Below, piece by piece: positions 5,922 through 14,132 of a DNA stretch of 27,072 bases. The notes beneath the pieces were generated by a model, which was given only the letters and a program-made list of their open reading frames with translations, made no database searches and was not told the DNA's origin. This DNA is from Desulfobacteraceae bacterium (lineage in GTDB: Bacteria > Desulfobacterota > DSM-4660 > Desulfatiglandales > Desulfatiglandaceae), in assembly GCA_030611815.1 (NCBI GenBank), contig JAUWPC010000004.1, forward strand, positions 1 to 27,072, read 5' to 3'. Numbering within the stretch: position 1 is the first letter of the stretch; each line of letters opens with the position of its first letter. Made by a program: the position numbers and the translations under genes.

Positions 5922-7903
5922 AGGTTAAGGAAAAGAAATGGATTCGATTCCGCATTTATGTGGTAACCACTTTTTTCCTGCTCGGTTTCGGGGTAATCCT
6001 TGCCAGGGCCTACCAGCTCCAGGTCATAGAAAGAGATTATCTGCGAGGCATTGCTGAAAACGGTATAATCGGAACGACCAAACTCCCTCCCGAACGCGGA
6101 ACCATTTATGACAGGGAAGGGAATGAATTAGCCATCAGTGTGCAGGTGGGGTCTGTTTTTGCCCATCCAAAACAGATTAAAGAAAAAAGCAAAACAGCGA
6201 GACAATTGTCCAGGATCTTGGGTGAAAAAAAGACCAGGATCCTTAAACTCCTGAGACGCGATCGTTCTTTTGTATGGATAAAAAGGAAAATTTCCCCAAC
6301 CCTGACCCAACAGGTGTCAGATCTGAAAATAGGTGGTATCGGTGTGACTACCGAAACCAGGCGGTACTATCCAGGCCGGGAAATTGCCGCTCACCTGATC
6401 GGTTTTTCCGGCGCTGATAATCAGGGATTAGAAGGGCTTGAAAAGAGATATGACGACTCTTTGAAAGGCCCACAACATAGACTTATCCGCATGCGGGATG
6501 CATTGGGCCGGTCCTTCTCTATTAACAGAACAGACCCTTCAGGCCGGGGGATGCACCACCTGCTCCTCACAATCGACAAAGAGATTCAATACAAGGCCCA
6601 GCAGGCCCTCAAAATCGCAGTAAAGAAGACAAGAGCCAGGGGGGGACACTGCATTGTGGTAAACCCGGAGACGGGTGAGATCTTGGCCATGGCCGTGGTT
6701 CCGGAATTTAACCCCAATGCTTTTTCCAAATACAGGCCGGATCAATGGAGAAACCGGATCGTTACCGACTGTTTCGAGCCAGGCTCTACCCTGAAGGCGT
6801 TTCTTTTATCAGCAGCTTTAGAGGAATCGGTGGTAACGCCTCTTTCCCAATTCGATTGTGAAGAGGGGGAATATAAGGTCGGTGGGCGCGTGGTCCACGA
6901 TACTCACAAGTATGGCAAATTGAGTGTTTCGGATATCATCGTACATTCCAGCAATATCGGAGCCATCAAGATTGGCCAAAAGCTGGGATATGCAAGATTT
7001 TGCAGCTACTTAAAAAAATTTGGGTTTAGCAGCAAGACAGGTATTGGCCTGTTGGGAGAAAGAAAAGGCTTTATCAGAAAGCCGGAAAAGGCAAGAACGA
7101 TCGACCGGGCAACGCTCTTTTTTGGACAGGGGATGACCGCCACATCTTTACAACTGACAATGGCCATGGCGGCAATTGCAAATGGAGGGAAACTGATGCG
7201 TCCTTATGTTGTTAAGAAAATAGTCGACGAATCGGGAGGCTTGGTTGAAGAGACTCACCCTAAGGTGGTGCGCAGGGTTATTTCGACCCGGACAGCAATG
7301 AGAGTGGCCGAAATCCTTGAAGGTGTCGTAGGCAGCGAGGGCACGGCGCCAAAGGCCGCCATCCGTGGATTTAGGGTTGCGGGAAAGACCGGAACCTCGC
7401 AAAAGGTTGACCCGAAGACAAAGAGGTACTCGAAGAGCAAATACGTCGCAATTTTTGTGGGTTTTGCCCCTGTAGAAAGGCCGAAATTAGTGATTTTGGC
7501 GCTGGTCGATGAACCAAAGGGCGTTGCGTACGGGGGATTGGTTGCGGGGCCTGTCTTCAAGGATGTGGGATCCTGGTCTCTTAATCACCTCAAGGTTAAT
7601 CCTCAGCCGGACTTACTCACAGTGGCTGAGGCTAAAGCAAAGGCGTTAGTGTCAGATACCCCTAAAGATTCCGGCAACAGCGCGAGATTGGAGGAAGTGA
7701 ATAAGATTGCAGGTGAACTCAGACAGGGACTGTTGCCCGATTTTAGGGGTATGGGCATGAGAGAGGTCCTGAAGAGAGGAAGGGCTTTAGGCCTGAAGGT
7801 AAGTTTAAAAGGTTCTGGGCTGGCCGTAAAACAAAAGCCGGAGGCCGGATCGCCACTGAATGCTGTTAATCGTGTAAGCGTGAGCTTCAACCCACCGGGA
7901 TAG
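5918..7903 (+). CDS. ftsI: Septal peptidoglycan transpeptidase FtsI (PBP3) with PASTA domain
   Basis: This 661-residue class B penicillin-binding protein begins with one transmembrane helix (about 13-31), then the pedestal domain (PERGTIYDREGNELA near 58). The transpeptidase domain holds the three active-site motifs: SxxK as STLK (Ser290, Lys293), SxN as SSN (344-346) and KTG as KTGT (490-493). About 60 C-terminal residues (LLPDFRGMGMREVLKRGRAL...) form a single PASTA domain, a beta-lactam- or muropeptide-binding module. E. coli FtsI lacks PASTA, but deltaproteobacterial and Gram-positive homologues often carry it. The protein crosslinks septal peptidoglycan with FtsW. The ATG overlaps ftsL by 4 bp. 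Confidence 0.97.
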   Translation: MKVKEKKWIRFRIYVVTTFFLLGFGVILARAYQLQVIERDYLRGIAENGIIGTTKLPPERGTIYDREGNELAISVQVGSVFAHPKQIKEKSKTARQLSRILGEKKTRILKLLRRDRSFVWIKRKISPTLTQQVSDLKIGGIGVTTETRRYYPGREIAAHLIGFSGADNQGLEGLEKRYDDSLKGPQHRLIRMRDALGRSFSINRTDPSGRGMHHLLLTIDKEIQYKAQQALKIAVKKTRARGGHCIVVNPETGEILAMAVVPEFNPNAFSKYRPDQWRNRIVTDCFEPGSTLKAFLLSAALEESVVTPLSQFDCEEGEYKVGGRVVHDTHKYGKLSVSDIIVHSSNIGAIKIGQKLGYARFCSYLKKFGFSSKTGIGLLGERKGFIRKPEKARTIDRATLFFGQGMTATSLQLTMAMAAIANGGKLMRPYVVKKIVDESGGLVEETHPKVVRRVISTRTAMRVAEILEGVVGSEGTAPKAAIRGFRVAGKTGTSQKVDPKTKRYSKSKYVAIFVGFAPVERPKLVILALVDEPKGVAYGGLVAGPVFKDVGSWSLNHLKVNPQPDLLTVAEAKAKALVSDTPKDSGNSARLEEVNKIAGELRQGLLPDFRGMGMREVLKRGRALGLKVSLKGSGLAVKQKPEAGSPLNAVNRVSVSFNPPG

Positions 7904-7931
7904 GATAAATTGAATGAGAGTAACCTCATTT

Positions 7932-8003
7932 CATAATCTTAATCATAATCATAATCTGCTCAAACTCAAAATGATTACGATTAAGATTATGATTAAGATT
8001 ATG
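7932..8003. repeat. 25-bp near-perfect inverted repeat between ftsI and murE
   Basis: The left arm (7932-7956, starting CATAATCTTAATC) and the right arm (7979-8003, ending GATTAAGATTATG) are complementary at 24 of 25 positions around a 22-nt spacer. The arms are themselves built of AATCAT/AATCTT hexamers. There is no T-tract after it, and the operon continues, so it is not a classic terminator. As RNA it would form a long, AT-rich stem just before murE. Confidence 0.85.
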
Positions 8004-8044
8004 AATCCAACTTCAAGCATCATCAAGTGCTGCGAAAAAACAGT

Positions 8045-9526
8045 ATGCGGTTAAAACAACTTATAGATGGCATGCAAATTGTTGATTTTCAGGGTGACCC
8101 TGATTTGGAGATAACTCATGTTTCCTATGATTCTCGCGCAATAGGGCCCGGCGCCCTGTTCGTCGCCTTGAAAGGCCATGCACAGGATGGCCATCATTTC
8201 ATCGGGGATGCGATTTCGAAAGGTGTCTTAGCGGTGGTTTCGGAATCGTCCCCACGTCCCTGTGCGTTTCCGAACAAAAACAGGGTCGCCATGATACAGG
8301 TCCCGGACTCCCGTGAAGCGTTATCGCGACTTGCTGTCAGGTTTTTTGATAGTCCTTTCAAACAGATGAATTTGATAGGTATCACAGGGACTAATGGGAA
8401 GACCACTACTGCCTACCTCCTTGAATCGATTCTCGTTGCGGCCGGGAGAAAGCCAGGTGTGATAGGGACTATTAATTACCGATTTTCAGATCATGTCAGG
8501 GAAGCTCCGGTAACCACGCCCGAATCCTTAGATCTTATGCAGATTTTACGCGAGATGGCCGATAGCGCTGTTAGCGATGTAGTAATGGAGGTCTCTTCCC
8601 ATTCTTTAGATCAGGGAAGGGTCAGAGGATGTCCTTTTCGTGTGGCCATCCTTACGAACATTTCCAGGGACCATCTCGATTACCACAGGTCCATGGAGGC
8701 GTATTTTGAGGCAAAAGCCCTTCTTTTCAAATCTCTAACGCAGCAAGGGGATGGGGATCCGGCCAAGGCGGTGATTAATGCTGATGATCCAAGGGGAAAA
8801 GAACTTATCAAACTGACAGACGCCCAGGTCATGACATATGGCATGGGGAAAGAGTGTGATGTAAGGGCGAAGGAGGTCAACGTAAGCAGGGCAGGTCTAA
8901 CGGCCAAACTCATAACCCCTAAAGGTGAAGCGGAAATAGGGTCCGCACTCATAGGGGAGTTCGATATACATAACATAATGGCTGCCGCGGCAGGGGCGCT
9001 TTCCATGGGCATTGACCTCAAATCCATATGTTCCGGCCTAAGACTGCCAAAAGGGGTGCCAGGTCGCCTGGAACAGGTCAAGAATAAACGCGCATTAGCC
9101 CTTGTTGTAGATTATGCGCATACTCCGGACGCCCTTTTAAAGGCCCTAAGCGCAGTAAGGTTGTTGACAGAGGGGCGCGTACTTACGGTGTTTGGATGTG
9201 GAGGTGACAGAGACAAAGGAAAAAGAAGAGCGATGGGCCGTGTGGCGGGGCTGCAGAGCGACATGGTCTTCATTACCTCAGACAATCCCCGCACCGAAGA
9301 TCCCGGCGCAATTGCGGCTCAGATCGAGGAGGGCCTGATTGAATCGGGCCTGAAGGATTATATTCTTGATCTGGATCGTGAAAACGCAATTCAAAGAGCG
9401 GTTAAGATGGCCCACAACGGGGATCTGGTCCTGATTGCGGGGAAAGGTCACGAAACCTACCAGATCATGGGCAAAGAGAAAAAGGCTTTCGATGATCGGG
9501 TGGTGGCGGCCCGAGCTGCCAGTTAA
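8045..9526 (+). CDS. murE: UDP-MurNAc-L-Ala-D-Glu--2,6-diaminopimelate ligase MurE
   Basis: I chose the ATG at 8045 (MRLKQLIDGMQIVDFQG), giving 493 residues; a GTG at 8027 would add six poorly conserved ones. Neither has a strong Shine-Dalgarno sequence. The ATP-binding motif is GTNGKTTT (Lys119). The carbamoylated-lysine region is YFEAKALLFKSL. The substrate motif DNPR (413-416) selects meso-diaminopimelate, whereas lysine-adding enzymes have a different motif, so this organism is predicted to have DAP-type peptidoglycan. MurE adds the third residue of the stem peptide in the cytoplasm. It follows ftsI after a palindromic gap and precedes murF by 9 bp. Confidence 0.96.
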   Translation: MRLKQLIDGMQIVDFQGDPDLEITHVSYDSRAIGPGALFVALKGHAQDGHHFIGDAISKGVLAVVSESSPRPCAFPNKNRVAMIQVPDSREALSRLAVRFFDSPFKQMNLIGITGTNGKTTTAYLLESILVAAGRKPGVIGTINYRFSDHVREAPVTTPESLDLMQILREMADSAVSDVVMEVSSHSLDQGRVRGCPFRVAILTNISRDHLDYHRSMEAYFEAKALLFKSLTQQGDGDPAKAVINADDPRGKELIKLTDAQVMTYGMGKECDVRAKEVNVSRAGLTAKLITPKGEAEIGSALIGEFDIHNIMAAAAGALSMGIDLKSICSGLRLPKGVPGRLEQVKNKRALALVVDYAHTPDALLKALSAVRLLTEGRVLTVFGCGGDRDKGKRRAMGRVAGLQSDMVFITSDNPRTEDPGAIAAQIEEGLIESGLKDYILDLDRENAIQRAVKMAHNGDLVLIAGKGHETYQIMGKEKKAFDDRVVAARAAS

Positions 9527-9535
9527 GGGGTAAAG

Positions 9536-11011
9536 ATGCCGGCCGGTTGGGGCAAAATAAGAGCCAAAGAGATCCTCAGCCCAATAAATGGGACCCTGAT
9601 TTCAGGCGATCAGGAAACCGTTTTAGCCGGAATTAATACGGATTCGAGAACCACACGGCATGGGGACCTGTTTTGGGCGCTGAGGGGAGAACGGTATGAT
9701 GGGCATGACTTCGTCCCCAAGGCCATTGAGCAAGGCGCGGCGGGCATTGTTGCTCAAAATGACTGGGCAAGGCAGGAATGTGCAGTTAGAGGTGCTAATT
9801 CCGATACGCTCTCATCCCGAAATCCTGTTGTTATTTCTGTTGATGACACATTAGAGGCCCTCGGCGATTTGGCCGCATGGTGGCGCCGCCGGTACGACCT
9901 CAAGGTGGTGGCCATCACAGGGAGTTCAGGTAAGACCACCACAAAGGAGATGGTGGCCGCGATTCTCAAGATTGGCAGCATGACATTAAGGAATCAAGGG
10001 AATTTTAACAATCTTATCGGGTTGCCTCTCACTCTGCTGAAACTCAAGGGGGATTACAAAAGAGCCGTACTGGAAATGGGGATGAACCGGCCCGGAGAAA
10101 TTGCCCGGCTGACTGAAATAGCAGATCCTGATGTGGGAGTGATCCTCAACGTGGGCATGGCCCATCTTGAAGGGTTATCTGATCTCGATGGGGTGGCAAA
10201 GGCAAAGACAGAGCTGATAGACAAGATCTCGTCAAGGGGTCTCATGATTCTGAATGGCGATGATGGACCCCTGATGAAGAGGGCTTCAACATTTTTGAAA
10301 CAGAAAATGACCTTTGGTCTCGGGCAAGGAAATGATGTCAGGGCGGCCAATATCAAAAATGACGGGCCAAAAGGGATCCGCTTCGATCTCATCTATCGGG
10401 ACAACTGCTGGCCGGTACAAATAAAGGTCCCCGGTTTCCACAATCTTCAAAACGCCTTGGCCGCGGCCGCAGTAGGCTTTGGCCTCAATGAACCCCCCGA
10501 AAATATTAGGGAAGGGTTAGGGATATTTTCGGGGATTAAGGGCCGGTTCGAAGTGGCCTCTATCGCTGAAGGGATTATCCTTGTTGACGATACATATAAT
10601 TCCAATCCCTCTTCCTTAGGCGCTGCTCTTGATGCTGTCATCTCCATAGTGAATAAGGAGGGGAGGCTAATCGTGGGTCTGGGGGAGATGATGGAATTAG
10701 GAGATGCCACGATCAATGCCCATAGGGAGGCCGGACAAAAGGTTGCTGTGGCAGGGGCCTGCTCTTTTTTTGCCATGGGAGAACATGCCAAGGAGATGAT
10801 CAACAGCGCTCAGATTGCAGGCATACCCGCTGATTGCCTAAAGGTTATGGAGACCCATGATGAAATGGTGAAAGAGATAGCAGATACTATGAGAGAAGGA
10901 GATCTGATTCTTCTCAAGGGCTCACGGAAAATGGGGCTCGAAAAGGTGGTTGAGGGGCTGCGTCGCAGAGAGCATAGCGCAGAGGGCAGGGCGCAGAGAG
11001 CAGAGGTATAG
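9536..11011 (+). CDS. murF: UDP-MurNAc-tripeptide--D-Ala-D-Ala ligase MurF
   Basis: The 491-residue ligase has the Mur ATP-binding loop GSSGKTTTKE (Lys133), the LEMGMNRPGEIARL region and VDDTYNSNP (ATP/substrate site), all typical of MurF. It attaches the D-Ala-D-Ala dipeptide and completes the pentapeptide precursor. The last residues (RRREHSAEGRAQRAEV) are encoded by a heptamer array (10965-11006), not by conserved MurF sequence; the normal protein seems to end near LEKVVEGL. The array thus appears to have replaced the original stop and added a basic 16-residue tail. Start ATG 9536 follows murE closely with a weak AGGGG-type site. Confidence 0.96.
   Translation: MPAGWGKIRAKEILSPINGTLISGDQETVLAGINTDSRTTRHGDLFWALRGERYDGHDFVPKAIEQGAAGIVAQNDWARQECAVRGANSDTLSSRNPVVISVDDTLEALGDLAAWWRRRYDLKVVAITGSSGKTTTKEMVAAILKIGSMTLRNQGNFNNLIGLPLTLLKLKGDYKRAVLEMGMNRPGEIARLTEIADPDVGVILNVGMAHLEGLSDLDGVAKAKTELIDKISSRGLMILNGDDGPLMKRASTFLKQKMTFGLGQGNDVRAANIKNDGPKGIRFDLIYRDNCWPVQIKVPGFHNLQNALAAAAVGFGLNEPPENIREGLGIFSGIKGRFEVASIAEGIILVDDTYNSNPSSLGAALDAVISIVNKEGRLIVGLGEMMELGDATINAHREAGQKVAVAGACSFFAMGEHAKEMINSAQIAGIPADCLKVMETHDEMVKEIADTMREGDLILLKGSRKMGLEKVVEGLRRREHSAEGRAQRAEV
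10965..11006. repeat. Heptamer array B (6 units, GCAGAGA-like) in the murF 3' end
   Basis: Exact 7-bp division: GCAGAGA, GCATAGC, GCAGAGG, GCAGGGC, GCAGAGA, GCAGAGG. The array lies inside the murF reading frame and ends five bases before the end of the gene. Related units occur after murC (array F) and after ftsQ (array G). Confidence 0.85.
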
Positions 11012-11106
11012 AGACATTGAGCAAGGAGTAAATTTGCAGGGTGGCAGTGTCTGCCAGGAACCGGGCAGACGAGGATTGGGTGACCATTACAGGAGGAAGT
11101 TTTGAA

Positions 11107-11472
11107 ATGGAAAGAGCAAAGAAGATATTGGTGGTGGATGATGAGAGCGGGATCAGGTTTCTGTTATCAGAGGTCCTGCTGAACAAGGGATTTGAGGTGA
11201 GCTTAGCAAGCGACGGGCAGGAATCATTAGACAAATTGGAGCAAGACCATTTTGACCTGGTCGTTACCGACATTAATATGCCCAGGTTAGATGGTGTTGC
11301 AATGTTGAAGCGGATGAAGAAGACCGGCCGAGACGAGAAGATCATTATCATGACAGGCAATCCCGCGGATCAAAGGCTGTTAGACAAAGGACTTCCGCAC
11401 GTTGAGAGTCATCTTTTCAAGCCTTTTGGGATAGAAAGCTTCCTGAATGTGGTGATTGCCGCCACAGCCTGA
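11107..11472 (+). CDS. Single-domain response regulator (CheY-like) inside the dcw cluster
   Basis: The start is the ATG at 11107, with AGGAGG at 11091-11096; a GTG frame from 11041 lacks such a site and adds nothing conserved. The 121-residue product is just a receiver domain. The acidic pair is Asp11-Asp12, the phosphoacceptor is Asp55 (VVTDINMPRLDG), and the switch Thr (IIIMTGN) and Lys (FKPFG) are present, so it should be phosphorylatable. There is no output domain. It sits in a gap between murF and mraY with its own strong ribosome binding site, co-oriented with the cluster. It could link wall synthesis or division to a phosphorelay, but the partner kinase is unknown; this role is inference from position. 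Confidence 0.92.
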   Translation: MERAKKILVVDDESGIRFLLSEVLLNKGFEVSLASDGQESLDKLEQDHFDLVVTDINMPRLDGVAMLKRMKKTGRDEKIIIMTGNPADQRLLDKGLPHVESHLFKPFGIESFLNVVIAATA

Positions 11473-11498
11473 GGGGGAAGAGGCACGGGACGCAAAAT

Positions 11499-11526
11499 GA
11501 ACGTCGAACATCGAACATCGAACATC
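11499..11526. repeat. Heptamer array C (4 units, GAACATC)
   Basis: Units are GAACGTC, GAACATC, GAACATC, GAACATC, followed by GAAT. It lies between the receiver gene and mraY. The same unit makes up array D before murG, 3.7 kb away. Confidence 0.9.
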
Positions 11527-11582
11527 GAATGAAAAAACAAACATCAACTCTAAGCACTTACGGCAGCAAGGGAAAGACTGAA

Positions 11583-11619
11583 GGCTGTTAGGAGCCTAAT
11601 AGCCTAATAGGCTACAGCC
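11583..11619. repeat. AGCCTAAT repeats forming a hairpin before mraY
   Basis: The outer arms GGCTGT and ACAGCC enclose AGCCTAAT-type octamers, and AGCCTA pairs with TAGGCT further inside. It lies about 30-65 bp before the mraY start. No T-tract follows. It could be a processing or attenuation structure, or simply repeat debris. Confidence 0.5.
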
Positions 11620-11649
11620 TAAACAACCTTCTCAGAGGGCCCGCCACAG

Positions 11650-12729
11650 ATGCTTTACAGATTGATCTACCTATTTCATACAGACCTGTCATGGCTGAAT
11701 GTCTTCAGGTACATAACGTTCAGGACCATCCTCGCCAGCCTGACCGCCCTGATGATCTGCTTTATTTTTGGTGGTTGGGCAATCAAGAAACTTGGCGCTA
11801 TGCAGGTGGGGGAACAGATCCGGGATGATGGCCCTCCCAGTCATAAATTCAAGGCAGGGACCCCCACTATGGGGGGTTGCCTGATTCTACCTGCGATTAT
11901 CTTCGCCACCCTCCTCTGGGCCGAACCGATTAATATTTATATCTGGCTCGTTATGTTTGTCATTCTTTTCTTTGGGGGTATTGGCTTTGCCGATGACTAT
12001 CTGAAAATAAGGAGGAAAAACAGCAATGGCCTGAGTGCTGCTTTCAAATTTTCACTCCAGATATCAGGCGCCCTTGTTGCGGCCTCAGCGCTCTATTTCT
12101 ATGCGGGTTTTGATTCATGCCTCAACGTCCCCTTTTTTAAGAATGTGTCACCGGATCTCGGTTGGGGCTATATCCCCTTCGCGGCATTCATTATAGTCGG
12201 GACGTCCAATGCGGTCAATTTGACAGATGGGCTGGACGGGCTCGCTATAAGCCCTCTCATTGTGGCCTTTGCCAGCTACTTGATTTTTGCCTATCTGGCA
12301 GGACATATAAAAATCGCTTCATATCTTCAGATCCCCTACCTTCCAGGCTCAGGCGAAATCTCAGTGCTCTGTGGGGCAGTGGTAGGCGCCGGTCTCGGGT
12401 TTCTCTGGTATAATGCCTACCCTGCCGAGATTTTTATGGGTGATGTGGGATCTCTCCCCTTGGGCGCTGTCTTAGGCACTGTTGCCGTTATCACGAAACA
12501 GGAGTTGGTGCTGATCCTCGTGGGTGGGCTGTTTGTCTTTGAGGCTCTCTCTGTCATCTTCCAGGTGGCATACTTCAAATTGACAGGGGGGCAGAGAATT
12601 TTCCGGATGGCCCCTATCCACCATCACTTTGAATTGAAGGGGTGGCCTGAGCCAAAGGTGATTGTTCGCTTCTGGATTATTGCCATCATATTGGCCCTAC
12701 TTTCCATCAGCACCCTCAAAATAAGGTAA
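11650..12729 (+). CDS. mraY: Phospho-MurNAc-pentapeptide transferase MraY
   Basis: This 359-residue polytopic membrane protein (about ten helices) has the family signatures GFADDYLKIRRKNSNGLSA (catalytic Asp pair), NLTDGLDGLA (Mg-binding) and HHHFELKGWPE near the C-terminus. MraY transfers phospho-MurNAc-pentapeptide to undecaprenyl phosphate to make lipid I on the inner face of the membrane. Length and motifs match canonical enzymes. The ATG at 11650 follows a repeat-rich 177-bp gap with only a weak purine stretch as ribosome site. It is followed 5 bp later by murD. Confidence 0.97.
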   Translation: MLYRLIYLFHTDLSWLNVFRYITFRTILASLTALMICFIFGGWAIKKLGAMQVGEQIRDDGPPSHKFKAGTPTMGGCLILPAIIFATLLWAEPINIYIWLVMFVILFFGGIGFADDYLKIRRKNSNGLSAAFKFSLQISGALVAASALYFYAGFDSCLNVPFFKNVSPDLGWGYIPFAAFIIVGTSNAVNLTDGLDGLAISPLIVAFASYLIFAYLAGHIKIASYLQIPYLPGSGEISVLCGAVVGAGLGFLWYNAYPAEIFMGDVGSLPLGAVLGTVAVITKQELVLILVGGLFVFEALSVIFQVAYFKLTGGQRIFRMAPIHHHFELKGWPEPKVIVRFWIIAIILALLSISTLKIR

Positions 12730-12734
12730 GCAGA

Positions 12735-14132
12735 ATGCCGAATACAGAGAATCCAATCCCGCTATCCCGCCTATCGGTGGGACCAAAATCGAAGGTGCTT
12801 GTTGTTGGCCTCGGGACATCAGGGCTCTGGACTGCTCGATGGTTGGCAGGACAGGGAGCCGATGTAATGGTAACCGAAAGGAAGAGGGAATCGGAACTCG
12901 ATTCTGACATGTTGAGAGAACTCCTGGAATTGGGGGTTATTTTAGAGGTCGGAGGGCATAAGAAAGAGACCTTTTTAAATGTTGATACTATAATTTTGAG
13001 CCCCGGAGTGCCCCATGATATGGCACTCATTAAATCCGCATCCGAAAAAAAGATTCCAGTGGTGGGCGAATTGGAGTTGGCCAGCCGTTTTATTGATACC
13101 CCCATAATTGCGGTAACCGGCACCAATGGGAAGACCACTGTCACCACCTTATTGGGCCGTATGCTTGAAAATGCCGGGTTCAATGTCTTTGTTGGGGGTA
13201 ATATCGGAACGCCTCTCATAGCCTATGCCGCGGGCGAGCAGAAGGCGGACTACCTTGTATTGGAGGTAAGCAGTTTTCAATTGGATACTATCCATACCTT
13301 CTCTCCTTATATCTCCATAATCCTGAATATATCCCCCGATCATTTAGACCGGTATCCTGACTATGAGGCCTATATCCAATCGAAATTAAGGCTCTATGAG
13401 AATCAAGGCGATGGCCAGTACTTAATACTCAATCACGATGACCAAAGGCTTTCTTCAGTTAGTCCATCTTCCGGTGTTTCTCTCCTTTTATATGGATCAG
13501 AGAAAAGAGAGGGGCTCCACGCCTTTTTAGAAGGCGGAAGGATTAGCGCCAGCCTGAATGGGTCGACAAGGCAGAGTTTTTCTTTAGATGCCTTTGCCCT
13601 GCCTGGCTCCCATAATCAGGAAAATCTCTTAGGGGCTGTCTTAGCAGGGATGGCTCTTGGGATTGATGCAGCGATGATCCAGAAAACCATAAATCAATTT
13701 AAGGGCCTTCCGCACAGGCTCGAATATGTGGGCGAGGTAAACGGTGTGCTGTTTTATAATGATTCAAAAGCCACCAATGTGGATGCGGCGGTCAGGGCAG
13801 TAACAAGCTTTGACCGGTCCCTGATTCTCATAGCAGGAGGCCGCCACAAGGGTGCGGATTATGCTCCCTTAGTCACCGCGGGCCGTGGAAGGCTAAAAGG
13901 GGCTGTTTTTTTGGGTGAGGCCAAGGGACTGTTAGCAGAATCTTTTAGAGATGAAATCCCCTTTTCCTTAGCCGAAAACATGGAAGAGGCGGTATTTAGG
14001 GCATTTTCCATGGCGAGGAATGGGGATGCCGTTCTTTTGGCGCCGGCGTGCTCAAGCTTTGATATGTTTTCTGATTACCCGCACAGGGGCCGGGTTTTCA
14101 GCGAAGCGGTCGAGGGGCTTATTAATGGCTGA
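12735..14132 (+). CDS. murD: UDP-MurNAc-L-alanine--D-glutamate ligase MurD
   Basis: The 465-residue protein has an N-terminal Rossmann-like UDP-binding domain (VLVVGLGTSGLWTARWLAGQG near 23), the ATP loop GTNGKTTVTTLLG (Lys133), and the C-terminal FYNDSKATNVDAAVRAV and ILIAGGRHKGADY, all typical of MurD. It adds D-glutamate to UDP-MurNAc-L-Ala. The first 15 or so residues (MPNTENPIPLSRLSVG) are less conserved, and a later start cannot be excluded. Its 3' end overlaps ftsW by 8 bp, suggesting coupled translation. Confidence 0.97.
   Translation: MPNTENPIPLSRLSVGPKSKVLVVGLGTSGLWTARWLAGQGADVMVTERKRESELDSDMLRELLELGVILEVGGHKKETFLNVDTIILSPGVPHDMALIKSASEKKIPVVGELELASRFIDTPIIAVTGTNGKTTVTTLLGRMLENAGFNVFVGGNIGTPLIAYAAGEQKADYLVLEVSSFQLDTIHTFSPYISIILNISPDHLDRYPDYEAYIQSKLRLYENQGDGQYLILNHDDQRLSSVSPSSGVSLLLYGSEKREGLHAFLEGGRISASLNGSTRQSFSLDAFALPGSHNQENLLGAVLAGMALGIDAAMIQKTINQFKGLPHRLEYVGEVNGVLFYNDSKATNVDAAVRAVTSFDRSLILIAGGRHKGADYAPLVTAGRGRLKGAVFLGEAKGLLAESFRDEIPFSLAENMEEAVFRAFSMARNGDAVLLAPACSSFDMFSDYPHRGRVFSEAVEGLING

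Noticed and set aside
7255..7560. Leftward 101-residue frame within ftsI
   Set aside because: It lies opposite the transpeptidase core with KTG motif and has no independent support.
11041..11106. Longer start for the receiver protein
   Set aside because: The GTG start has no good ribosome site, whereas AGGAGG precedes the ATG at 11107.
14020..14124. N-terminal extension of ftsW
   Set aside because: The extra 35 codons overlap the conserved end of murD in another frame and are not SEDS-like; the ATG at 14125 is the natural start.
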